The translations under genes and the position numbers were made by a program. DNA of 7,933 bases, from assembly GCA_937982605.1 (NCBI GenBank), contig CALJLC010000409.1:1-7933 (forward strand). Reading direction: 5' to 3'. The stretch is from an uncultured Gemmatimonadales bacterium. Its GTDB lineage: Bacteria > Gemmatimonadota > Gemmatimonadetes > Longimicrobiales > Gaopeijiaceae. The notes beneath the pieces were generated by a model. The model ran no database searches, had not been told where the DNA came from, and worked only from the letters and a program-made list of their open reading frames with translations. This document shows positions 1 through 6,067 of the stretch, one piece after another (position 1 is the first letter of the stretch; each line of letters starts with the position of its first letter).

Positions 1-495
1 AAGGACGCACTCAAGGCTCAGTTCGGGCTCTTCTACCGCACGGTGAAGGGCAACCTCGGCGGTGTCACCGCGGAGCACTCGGTGAGCCAGCCGGAGCGCG
101 GCGGAAACTGCACGAACTGGATCGTGGGCCACCTCGTGCGCGCGCAGAACGGGGTGATGGGCCTCGTGGACGAGGCCCCGGTGTGGGAGTCGGAACAGCT
201 GGAGCGGGCGCACGACGCGCCGATCACGTCGGCCGCCGAGGCGATCGACTGGGAGACGATGGTCGGCAAGCTCCTCGGCTCCGAGGAGCGGCTCATGTCC
301 GCGTTCGACTCGCTCGACGACGAGCGCCTCGACGACGAGGGCTTCACCGACCCGTTCGGCAACGAGGTCACCCGCGGGGAGTTCCTCAACCTGCTCGCGT
401 TCCATCAGACGTATCACGCCGGACAGCTCGGGCTGTCCCGGCGGGTGGCGGGCCTGCCGGGCGTCATCGGCGCGCCGCAGCCCCAGGAAGCGTAG
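1..495 (+). CDS. DinB-family protein (putative metal-dependent), 5'-truncated by window
   Basis: The frame is open from base 1 to a TAG at 493-495, giving 164 residues. A GTG lies at 43, but the residues before it (KDALKAQFGLFYRTV) look like the first DinB helix, so the true start lies upstream and probably only a few residues are missing. The protein shows the four-helix-bundle DinB signature. His44 (in NWIVGHL) plus His135 and His139 (in FHQTYHAGQ) form the usual three-histidine metal site, and the C-terminal HxxxHxGQ arrangement is typical. Members of this fold include thiol-dependent S-transferases and many uncharacterised cytosolic proteins; the substrate here cannot be inferred. The following SnoaL-like gene starts 33 bases after the stop, which suggests co-transcription. 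The family call is firm and the biochemical role is unknown. Confidence 0.88.
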   Translation, partial: KDALKAQFGLFYRTVKGNLGGVTAEHSVSQPERGGNCTNWIVGHLVRAQNGVMGLVDEAPVWESEQLERAHDAPITSAAEAIDWETMVGKLLGSEERLMSAFDSLDDERLDDEGFTDPFGNEVTRGEFLNLLAFHQTYHAGQLGLSRRVAGLPGVIGAPQPQEA

Positions 496-514
496 CTCGC
501 AACACGACTCGAAG

Positions 515-520
515 AGGAGG
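515..520 (+). promoter_or_regulatory. Strong Shine-Dalgarno for the SnoaL-like gene
   Basis: AGGAGG lies 8 bases before the ATG at 529. It selects this ATG over the second in-frame ATG at 538, which would be too far away. It is the strongest ribosome binding site seen in the window. Confidence 0.8.
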
Positions 521-528
521 AGAAGACG

Positions 529-903
529 ATGGGTGCAATGGAGATCGGAACGAAGCTCGTGGAGCTCTGCCGTGAGGGCCGGAACCTCGACGCGATCGAT
601 GCGCTGTACGCGGACGACGTCGTCAGCATCGAGGCGTCGGCGCCCCCGGCCGGCGGCGACCGGAAGATGGAAGGCATCGAGGCCATCCGCGGGAAGAACG
701 AGTGGTGGGCCGAGAACCACGAGGTGCACGGTGCCTCGGTGGCCGGCCCCTTCCCCAACGGCGACGACCGCTTCGCCGTGCACTTCAAGTACGACGTGAC
801 GAGCAAGCCGATGGGGGGCCAGCGCTTCCAGATGGAGGAGGTGGCGCTGTACACGGTCCAGGACGGCAAGATCGCGCGGGAGGAGTTCTTCTACTCGATG
901 TAG
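529..903 (+). CDS. SnoaL-like / NTF2-fold small protein
   Basis: This gene encodes 124 residues, ATG to TAG. The length and layout fit the SnoaL-like (NTF2) fold. There are N-terminal helices with the pattern GRNLDAIDALYADDVVSIEA (about residues 17-36). A middle helix follows (MEGIEAIRGKNEWWAEN, about 47-63). Then come beta strands ending in VALYTVQDGKIAREEFFYSM (105-124), the usual C-terminal sheet hairpin of the family. The fold is used by cyclases, isomerases, hydrolases and non-catalytic binding proteins, so no reaction is assigned. There is no signal peptide or membrane segment, so it should be cytosolic. It follows the DinB-family gene by 33 bases and is probably co-transcribed with it. 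Hairpin-forming sequence begins 7 bases after the stop. Confidence 0.85.
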   Translation: MGAMEIGTKLVELCREGRNLDAIDALYADDVVSIEASAPPAGGDRKMEGIEAIRGKNEWWAENHEVHGASVAGPFPNGDDRFAVHFKYDVTSKPMGGQRFQMEEVALYTVQDGKIAREEFFYSM

Positions 904-910
904 GAGCGCG

Positions 911-940
911 CATCTCCGCAGGAGATGGCCTCCATGGAGG
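911..940 (+). terminator. Tandem dyads after the SnoaL-like gene (candidate terminator)
   Basis: CATCTCC (911-917) and GGAGATG (921-927) form a perfect 7-base-pair stem with the 3-base loop GCA. One base later comes the 12-base perfect palindrome CCTCCATGGAGG (929-940). The structure lies right after the TAG at 901-903, a natural place for transcription to end or for 3'-end protection. No T-run follows, so it is not a classic intrinsic terminator, although T-poor hairpins are common in high-GC bacteria. The CTCC arms could also pair with the other GGAG arm, giving alternative folds. Confidence 0.4.
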
Positions 941-968
941 AGACCGCACGGCCGTCGGCGTCCCGCGA

Positions 969-982
969 GGCCGCCGGCGGCC
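969..982. repeat. 14-base perfect GC palindrome
   Basis: GGCCGCCGGCGGCC is fully self-complementary. It could be a protein-binding site or part of the 3'-end structure of the upstream gene pair. In DNA this GC-rich, such palindromes also arise by chance. Confidence 0.4.
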
Positions 983-1056
983 GTGGCGGATGACCGGGCG
1001 GCGGTCCCCGGCCGTCCTGCCTCCCCGTTCCGGCGACGCCGAGGCACCGCCAACCG

Positions 1057-1134
1057 GGGGCATCCGGGTGTATTGACAACCGTATTGACACGATGCCGGG
1101 CGGAGTGGGCCGCGGTTTCCCGGCCGGATGCCCC
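1057..1134. repeat. 11-base inverted repeat flanking a 56-base core
   Basis: GGGGCATCCGG (1057-1067) is the exact reverse complement of CCGGATGCCCC (1124-1134). The core between the arms holds two direct copies of GTATTGACA and a second GATGCC (1092-1097). That GATGCC could pair with GGCATC in the left arm instead, so two mutually exclusive folds are possible. It may act as a two-way 3'-end structure for the convergent genes, as an operator, or as the remnant of a small repeat element. The sequence does not decide between these. Confidence 0.5.
1070..1090. repeat. Two direct GTATTGACA copies, 12-base period
   Basis: GTATTGACA occurs at 1070-1078 and again at 1082-1090, separated by ACC. This is a conspicuous AT-richer spot in very GC-rich DNA. 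Each copy contains TTGACA, the consensus -35 box, but no TA-rich -10 sequence lies 15-19 bases downstream on the plus strand, so promoter activity is doubtful. Closely spaced direct repeats about one helical turn apart are also typical of regulator binding sites. Confidence 0.5.
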
Positions 1135-1176
1135 ACGCCGAGGGTCGGGACCCAACGGCGGCCGGTTGCGCCGGCG

Positions 1177-2034
1177 TCAGCGCGCCGGCAGCGGGGTCCC
1201 GTCCAGGAAGGCCAGCAGGATGCCGAGCGTGGCTTCGGGGTGCTCCTCCACCGGGACGTGGCCGCACCGCGGGATCACCTCCAGCCGCGCCCGCGGCAGG
1301 GCGGCCGCGAGCCGTTCGCCCACCGACCGGGGCACCACGCGGTCGCTGTCTCCCCAGATCAGCAGCGTCGGCGTCTCGATGGCGTCGTACCTTGCGGCGA
1401 GCGACTCGAGGTCGGGCGGAACGATCCGGCGGCCCACGTCCATGGCGGCGCGGACGCCCTCCGCCTCCAGGAACGGAGCGGTATAGGCGTCGATCTGCTC
1501 CGCGGACACCGTCGCGGGGTCGTGGACGATCGACCGGAGGACTCCCGCGATCAGGGAGCGGAACGGGACCGTCCGGGCCATGAGATCCGTGGGCCAGGGA
1601 ACCTTCGACAGCCCCACGAACGGCGGCAGTCGTTGGGGATACGCCGCGGCCGCCACGAGCACCAGCCGTGCGAGCCTCGGCTCGTCCGCGTCGAGCAGCC
1701 GGAGCGCCGTGAGGAGCGAGAGGCCACCGCCGAGCGAGTGGCCGGCCACGGTCAGCTGCCTCAGGTCGAGCTCGCGGACGAGCTCGACCAGCAGGTCGGC
1801 CAGGTCGTGCGGGCCGTATCGGCCGTCGTCCGGCTTCGGTGCCCGACCGAAGCCCTTGAGGTCGACGAGGAGCACCCGGCCCCGCTCGCAGAGCGCCGGT
1901 ACCCACGGGTGCCAGCTGTACGAAGACCCGCCGTAGCCGTGGACGAGCAGGAAGGTCTCCGCGGAGTCCGGAGGACCCGGGTGCTCGGTCACATGGAGGG
2001 GAAGCGCCGTCTCGACGACGCGGGGCCGGGTCAC
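1177..2034 (-). CDS. Alpha/beta hydrolase (esterase-like), third gene of the operon
   Basis: The product has 285 residues if translation starts at the GTG at 2034-2032, whose last two bases overlap the TGA of the ATPase gene (a GTGA junction). A longer in-frame start at 2097 exists but would run deep into the ATPase gene and adds only low-complexity residues. The alpha/beta-hydrolase hallmarks are complete. The oxyanion segment is VHGYGGSSYSW (31-41), the nucleophile elbow GHSLGG has Ser100, the acid is Asp231 in WGDSDRVVP, and the base is His259 in CGHVPVEEHP. A cap domain spans roughly residues 130-215. No signal peptide is seen, so it should be cytosolic. The substrate is unknown; esterases, epoxide hydrolases and C-C bond hydrolases share this outline. 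A Shine-Dalgarno sequence is weak or absent, so translation probably depends on coupling to the ATPase gene. Confidence 0.88.
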   Translation of the reverse strand: MTRPRVVETALPLHVTEHPGPPDSAETFLLVHGYGGSSYSWHPWVPALCERGRVLLVDLKGFGRAPKPDDGRYGPHDLADLLVELVRELDLRQLTVAGHSLGGGLSLLTALRLLDADEPRLARLVLVAAAAYPQRLPPFVGLSKVPWPTDLMARTVPFRSLIAGVLRSIVHDPATVSAEQIDAYTAPFLEAEGVRAAMDVGRRIVPPDLESLAARYDAIETPTLLIWGDSDRVVPRSVGERLAAALPRARLEVIPRCGHVPVEEHPEATLGILLAFLDGTPLPAR

Positions 2035-4658
2035 GACCCCAGGCGCAGGACCCGCGCCCCGCGCGACTCGAGGCGGGCCGCGAGCTCGGGGTGACACGTG
2101 AAGGCGAAGAGCTGGCGGCTCTCGGACAGCTCCGCGAGCACGTCGAGGCCACGATCCCGCCGGGTCGGGTCCCAGTTGACGAGCGCTTCGTCGATGAACA
2201 GCGGGAGCCGCTCACGCTCCCGATCCAGATGATCGACGATGGCCAGCCGCAGGCTCAGGTAGGCCTGCTCGAGCGTCCCGGTGGAGATCGGACGCGCGAG
2301 CGGCACCGGCTGCGGGAGGCCCGGCCCCACCAGGCGGAAGAGGTCGCCTTCGCCGAGCTCGTCGACGAGGATGCGCGTGTACCGTCCCCCGGTGAGACGC
2401 TCCAGGTAGACCGACGCGCGGCGCAGCAGGTCCGGCTGGTGCTCCTCCCGGAAGCGCCGATCCGCCTCGCGCAGGAGCTGGGCGACGAGCCAGGCGCGGT
2501 CCCGCTGTCGCACCAGTCGGGCTTCCTCGTCCTGGAGGCTCGCGATCTCCCCGTCGATCGCGTCGACGGTCTCGCGGTCGCGGATCTGCGCGATCTCCGT
2601 CTCGAGGGCCTCGGCGCGGCCGGCCAGCTCCTCGATGCGCGCGGTGAGCTCCTTCCGGCGCGTCCGACGGACGGCGAGGTCGGCGTCGCTGAGCGTCCAC
2701 GAGGCGCCCGCCCGCTCGGCCTCGGCGATCCGCGCCTCCGCGTCCGCCAGGTCCGGCCGCGACCGCTCCAGCTCCTCCATGAGCCGGTCCGCGCGGGCGT
2801 GGGCCTCGAGCCTGCGCTCGGCCGCGCCGAGCGCGTCCGATTCCTCGGCTCCGACGAAGCCGCGGAGCGCGAGGGTCAGCTCCCCGCGCCCGCGCTCGAG
2901 ATCGGTGCGCTCGGCCTGGAGGCGCGCCCGACGCTCGGCGATCCGGGCGAGCTCCCCTTCCGCGGCGCGGGCCGCCTCTTCAGCGCGGTCGGCGGTGGTG
3001 AGCCGCGCCTCGAGCGCCGTCGCCTGCGTCGCGGCGGTCTCCCCCGCGGGCTCGCCGAGTCGAGCCGCGAGGCGTCGTGCCTCGTCCTCGAGATCGGCCC
3101 GCGCGGACCGGAGCTCCTCGAGGCGTTCGCCGAGGCGCGCCCGTCGCCGGAGCAGCTCCTGGAGCCGCTCGACGGCCGAGGCCAGAGCGGGCCCGGGCGG
3201 GTCCAGGAACGCCCGTCGGATCGGCAGCCCCGCGACGAGCCGAACGACCTCCGCCCGGGCCTCCTCGACCGATCCGGAGACCGGTCCCGGAACGTCGACG
3301 CCGCGAGGGCGCAGAAGAAGGATCGTCGCGCCGACGGCGCAGAGCGCGACCCCCGCGGTGACGGCCAGCGCCGGGCCACCCAGCGACCCCCACGCCAGGC
3401 TCGCGAGCCCCACACCGATCGCGACGGCCCCGACTCCGGCGAGCCGCGGGGTCCGGCCCTCCCTCCGCGCGGACCCGGGCGCCTCGGTGCCTCCGGCCGC
3501 CTCCGCGCGCGCGATGCGGTCGCGCAGGATATCCAGCGAGATGCGGCCGGCCGCCTCCTCGTGGCCCGGCTCCCTGAAGAGCTGCTCGGAGGCGGCGCGG
3601 ATCTGGGCATCGATCTCGCGGACGGTCGCCTCGGTCTCGTCGGAGGCGTCCGTGGCGAAGGCCGCCGCGCAGCGGCGAACGAAGCCGGTGATCTCGGAGC
3701 GCTTCGACTGCACCGCCCGGGCCGCCTCGTCGTAGCGCGCCACGATCTCCGCCGGCCGGGCCTGCTCGGCGGAGAGCCGGTCCAGCGACGCGTCGACGCG
3801 GGCGAGCCCCTCGTCGAGGCGAGTCGCCTCCCCGCGGGGGTCCGCGGGTAGGGTGCGTAGCGCCTCGCGCGGGCCTCCCGAGGCTCGAAGCGACGCGATC
3901 CGCTCCAGCTGCCGCTTCACGGGGAGCAGGTCCTGGATGCGCTCCAGGACGACGTCGTCCCGCTCGCGCTCGGTCCTCAGCTCCCGGAGTGCATGCCGGC
4001 AGCGCTCGAGCTCCTCGACGCGCTGCCGGACGACGCGGTCCCGCTCCATGGCGTCGAGCCTCCGGCCGCGGAGCGCACGCACCTCCTCCTGGAGGTCCCG
4101 TAGCCGCTGATTGCCTCGGCGGTTCGGCCGCCAGATCGCCGACGCCTCGGCCTCGAGCTCCTCCGCGACCGCGCGCGCCGGGCGGAGATCGGTCGTGCCC
4201 ATGGCCCCGAGGACCCGGTCCTGGATCCTGGCCCAGGTCTCCTCGTCGAGGCCCGCCAGCTCCGCGAGCGTGACAGCGAACACCTGGCGGAAGACGGTCC
4301 GCGGCACGTGCTCCACCCAGGGCACCGCGTGGTTGCGCAGCTCCGTGGTCTGGTCGTCGAGGACGAGCTGGCCCGTGGGCGACGATCGGAGCCGCCTCGA
4401 GACGCGCGCGCAGCGCCGATCGGACAGCCGGACCCAGACCTCGCCACCCGCCTCGTCCGCGTCCCACGGCACGTGCGGGTTCCGCTCGCGCGAGGCCGGC
4501 TGGAAGCCGTAGAGCGCAGTCGTCAGAAAGCTGAAGAGCGTCGACTTCCCCGCCTCGTTGGGCCCCAGCACGACGACGAGCGGACCGAGCGGTGTGGGAC
4601 CGGTATCGTAGCCGGCCAGTTTCCCGAAGGCGTCGACGCGCAGCCGCTCGATCCTCAC
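2031..4658 (-). CDS. yhaN: YhaN-type SMC/Rad50-like ATPase with central membrane hairpin
   Basis: The product has 875 residues, starting at a GTG (4658-4656) that overlaps the stop of the phosphoesterase gene by GTGA. It shows an ABC/SMC-type split ATPase. Walker A is GPNEAGKST (32-40). The following lobe carries FRQVFAV. The C-terminal lobe has a signature-like STGTLEQAYLSLRLA (792-806), Walker B LPLFIDE (818-824), a D-loop NWDP and an H-loop FTCHPE. Between the lobes are two long charged coiled-coil arms. At their tip, about residues 406-452, are two hydrophobic stretches (rich in AVAIGVGLASLAW and LAVTAGVALCAVGATILLL) that look like a membrane hairpin. No CxxC zinc hook is present. This matches YhaN-type ATPases rather than SbcC or Rad50. 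It should partner with the phosphoesterase encoded just upstream to process DNA ends, plausibly at the membrane. Confidence 0.88.
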   Translation of the reverse strand: MRIERLRVDAFGKLAGYDTGPTPLGPLVVVLGPNEAGKSTLFSFLTTALYGFQPASRERNPHVPWDADEAGGEVWVRLSDRRCARVSRRLRSSPTGQLVLDDQTTELRNHAVPWVEHVPRTVFRQVFAVTLAELAGLDEETWARIQDRVLGAMGTTDLRPARAVAEELEAEASAIWRPNRRGNQRLRDLQEEVRALRGRRLDAMERDRVVRQRVEELERCRHALRELRTERERDDVVLERIQDLLPVKRQLERIASLRASGGPREALRTLPADPRGEATRLDEGLARVDASLDRLSAEQARPAEIVARYDEAARAVQSKRSEITGFVRRCAAAFATDASDETEATVREIDAQIRAASEQLFREPGHEEAAGRISLDILRDRIARAEAAGGTEAPGSARREGRTPRLAGVGAVAIGVGLASLAWGSLGGPALAVTAGVALCAVGATILLLRPRGVDVPGPVSGSVEEARAEVVRLVAGLPIRRAFLDPPGPALASAVERLQELLRRRARLGERLEELRSARADLEDEARRLAARLGEPAGETAATQATALEARLTTADRAEEAARAAEGELARIAERRARLQAERTDLERGRGELTLALRGFVGAEESDALGAAERRLEAHARADRLMEELERSRPDLADAEARIAEAERAGASWTLSDADLAVRRTRRKELTARIEELAGRAEALETEIAQIRDRETVDAIDGEIASLQDEEARLVRQRDRAWLVAQLLREADRRFREEHQPDLLRRASVYLERLTGGRYTRILVDELGEGDLFRLVGPGLPQPVPLARPISTGTLEQAYLSLRLAIVDHLDRERERLPLFIDEALVNWDPTRRDRGLDVLAELSESRQLFAFTCHPELAARLESRGARVLRLGS

Positions 4659-5905
4659 CGGGCTCCGTCCTCCAGGAGATGCGCGGCGATCTCACCCTCG
4701 GCGTCCGCGAGGAGACGTCGCACGTAGGCGCGAACGGCGGCCGGGTCCGCGGAGCCGATCCCCGCGAGCGATCCCGGCTCGAGATGCGCCAGCTGCGCCT
4801 CTCCCCGCCGGATCTGTCCGCACAGGCGCAGCGCTTCCCCGAGGACGTCGGTGCGCTGCCGGTGCTCCTCGATCGGGATCACCGGATGGACGGCGTCCGC
4901 CACGACCGACACCTCGAGCGCACCCAGGATGCGGGCGAGCTCCCTGCCGAGCATCTCGCGGTCCTCGCTCTCGCGGAGCTCGGCCCAGAGCGGCGACGCC
5001 CCGGCGAGCACGAGTCGGATCATCCACTCCGTCCCGGGCAGTCCCTCGTCGCCTTCGCGGGCGCGTCTCCAGGCGGCGAGGACGTGCCGCTCGAGGTCGT
5101 CGAGCGTGGCTCGCGTCTCGAGCCCGTCGAGCTCGAGCGTCTCCCAGCGGACCGGACCGAGCGGCCGGAAGGTGATCGAAGGCCGGGCCCGGTCGGAGAG
5201 GTCGACCAGGAGCCCGCCGCGCACACCGGGGTCGGCCCAGCTCTTCCCCTGCAGGCTTCCCGAGTACCAGATCGGCGGGTCCTCGGAGAGCTCCTGCCGG
5301 ACATGCACGTGCCCGAGCGCCCAGTAGTCGTAGCCCGCGTGGCGGAGCCAGGTGAGGTCCGACGGCGCATACCGGTGGTGCGCCTCGGCCCCGACCGAGG
5401 AGTGCACCTGCGTGTGCAGGAGCGCCACCTCGGGGAGGTCCCGCGAAGGCCGGGGGAGGAGGCGCGAGAGATCCTCGCCGACCCGGCCCGTGGCGTGACC
5501 GATCGCGGTCACGTACCCGACGGAGTCACCCCCGTGGTCGTGGACCAGGATCCGCCGGGGCGTCGCGTCGGGCGCCACGCGTACGCACTTCGGCCACTCC
5601 ATGCGCCGCGGGCCCACGTCCGACGCGCCCGGGTCGTGGTTGCCGTTTGCGTAGACGACCGTGATGCCGTTGTCCCCGAGTCGCTCCGCCTGCTCGAGGA
5701 GGAAGCGCTCGGTCTGGAACGACAGCCGATCTCCGTCGAAGAGGTCACCGGCGATGAGGAGGGCGTGCACGTCCTCCCGGATCGCGACGTCCACGGCGTT
5801 GCGAAACGCCTCCCGCGAGGCTTCCCGCAGGCGCGCGCGGACCTCGGCACTCCGGCCGGCGAACCCGGTGTCCAGGTGTACGTCGGCCACGTGCAGGAAT
5901 CGCAT
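4655..5905 (-). CDS. yhaO: YhaO-type Mre11/SbcD-like metallophosphoesterase (DNA nuclease subunit)
   Basis: The product has 416 residues from the ATG at 5905-5903. The frame stays open far upstream, but the fold begins exactly at MRFLHVADVH, so this start is clear. All calcineurin-like phosphoesterase motifs are present: DVH (Asp8, His10), GDLFD (53-57), GNHD (88-91), the His pair in LLHTQVHS (His164, His168) and GHVH (198-201). These residues bind two metal ions, usually manganese, in Mre11/SbcD nucleases. The C-terminal 170 residues form the capping region. The length fits YhaO-type proteins, and the ATPase gene overlaps its stop, as expected for an Mre11-Rad50-like pair. A sigma70-like promoter ends 5 bases before the ATG and no Shine-Dalgarno sequence is seen, so the mRNA may be leaderless. 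It is the first gene of a three-gene operon. Confidence 0.92.
   Translation of the reverse strand: MRFLHVADVHLDTGFAGRSAEVRARLREASREAFRNAVDVAIREDVHALLIAGDLFDGDRLSFQTERFLLEQAERLGDNGITVVYANGNHDPGASDVGPRRMEWPKCVRVAPDATPRRILVHDHGGDSVGYVTAIGHATGRVGEDLSRLLPRPSRDLPEVALLHTQVHSSVGAEAHHRYAPSDLTWLRHAGYDYWALGHVHVRQELSEDPPIWYSGSLQGKSWADPGVRGGLLVDLSDRARPSITFRPLGPVRWETLELDGLETRATLDDLERHVLAAWRRAREGDEGLPGTEWMIRLVLAGASPLWAELRESEDREMLGRELARILGALEVSVVADAVHPVIPIEEHRQRTDVLGEALRLCGQIRRGEAQLAHLEPGSLAGIGSADPAAVRAYVRRLLADAEGEIAAHLLEDGAR
4669..4673 (-). promoter_or_regulatory. Shine-Dalgarno for the YhaN-type gene
   Basis: On the minus strand, GGAGG lies 10 bases before the GTG start at 4658, with a second GGAG (4666-4663) 4 bases before it. 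Both lie within the end of the phosphoesterase gene. They support the GTG start and let the ATPase be initiated by ribosomes finishing the upstream gene. Confidence 0.6.
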
Positions 5906-5910
5906 GGGCC

Positions 5911-5939
5911 AAGTTAGGCGAAAGCCCGGGACGTGTGAA
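5911..5939 (-). promoter_or_regulatory. Sigma70-like promoter of the yhaO-yhaN-hydrolase operon, probably leaderless
   Basis: On the minus strand, TTCACA (5939-5934; 5 of 6 match to TTGACA) is followed after exactly 17 bases by TAACTT (5916-5911; fits the TAnnnT -10 pattern). Only GGCCC separates the -10 box from the ATG at 5905. Transcription would therefore begin at or within a base or two of the start codon. No Shine-Dalgarno sequence is present, which agrees with leaderless translation. Confidence 0.6.
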
Positions 5940-5944
5940 TTTTC

Positions 5945-5963
5945 TCCGGGGTCCGACCCCGGA
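5945..5963. promoter_or_regulatory. Dyad between the divergent promoters (candidate operator)
   Basis: TCCGGGGT (5945-5952) and ACCCCGGA (5956-5963) are exact inverted repeats, an 8-base-pair stem with the 3-base spacer CCG. The dyad sits 5 bases upstream of the -35 box of the operon promoter and upstream of the glutamate dehydrogenase gene. That position suits a regulator acting on one or both genes. No T-run follows on the minus strand, and a terminator makes little sense between divergent genes. Confidence 0.4.
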
Positions 5964-5996
5964 AGTGCCCATGGTTCCCCGGCTTCGTGTTCTCCG

Positions 5997-6006
5997 GTAA
6001 CGTTAC
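5997..6006. promoter_or_regulatory. 10-base palindrome GTAACGTTAC, possible operator or -10 region
   Basis: GTAACGTTAC is fully self-complementary and one of the few AT-containing spots in the divergent region. It includes TAACGT (5998-6003), which fits a TAnnnT -10 box for the glutamate dehydrogenase gene and would give a leader of about 58 bases. The matching -35 position (TTCCCC, 5975-5980) is poor. It could be an operator, a -10 box or both. Confidence 0.35.
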
Positions 6007-6029
6007 GGCACCGACGTCGCACCCCATTC

Positions 6030-6048
6030 GCGGCGCCTCGAGCGCCGC
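6030..6048 (+). promoter_or_regulatory. Hairpin just upstream of the glutamate dehydrogenase start
   Basis: GCGGCGC (6030-6036) and GCGCCGC (6042-6048) form a perfect 7-base-pair GC stem with the loop CTCGA. It ends 19 bases before the ATG at 6068. If this stretch is transcribed, the hairpin would be close to the ribosome entry site and could lower or tune initiation. No Shine-Dalgarno sequence is evident between it and the start codon. Confidence 0.35.
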
Positions 6049-6067
6049 ATCCGCCGAACACATACCC

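Larger units (their letters stand above)
904..1176. other. Convergent intergenic gap, no gene seen
   Basis: These 273 bases lie between the ends of the SnoaL-like gene (plus) and the hydrolase gene (minus). Short open frames cross it, but none resembles a protein and none has a convincing ribosome binding site. The gap is rich in dyads: the tandem hairpins at 911-940, a 14-base palindrome at 969-982, the long inverted repeat 1057-1134, and a short GCCGG/CCGGC hairpin at 1161-1175 just beyond the hydrolase stop. The last is a weak candidate 3'-end structure for the minus-strand operon. No T-tract terminator was found on either strand. Confidence 0.6.

Noticed and set aside
1073..1090. Two TTGACA boxes read as plus-strand promoters
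   Set aside because: The positions 15-19 bases downstream of each are GC-only with no -10-like sequence, and any transcript would run antisense into the hydrolase gene.
785..2215. A 476-residue minus-strand frame spanning the hydrolase and the convergent gap
   Set aside because: It is rich in Arg, Pro and Gly without motifs, and it crosses the real hydrolase gene in another frame and the end of the SnoaL-like gene. It is a shadow.
2091..3851. A 586-residue plus-strand frame opposite the YhaN-type gene
   Set aside because: Its composition is dominated by R, P, G, E and L with no recognisable fold, while the minus strand carries a complete set of ATPase motifs. It is a shadow frame.
1177..5905. 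The three-gene operon as a phage-defence system
   Set aside because: Nuclease-ATPase pairs do occur in defence, but this pair matches the housekeeping YhaO/YhaN type. It lies beside core metabolism and shows no mobile-element, composition or defence-island signals.
5971..6000. A nine-codon open frame (MVPRLRVLR) upstream of glutamate dehydrogenase, with GGAAG 5 bases before its ATG
   Set aside because: It is arginine-rich and has a plausible ribosome site. However, the best -10 candidate (5998-6003) lies at its end, which would leave it untranscribed, and short frames like this are expected by chance.
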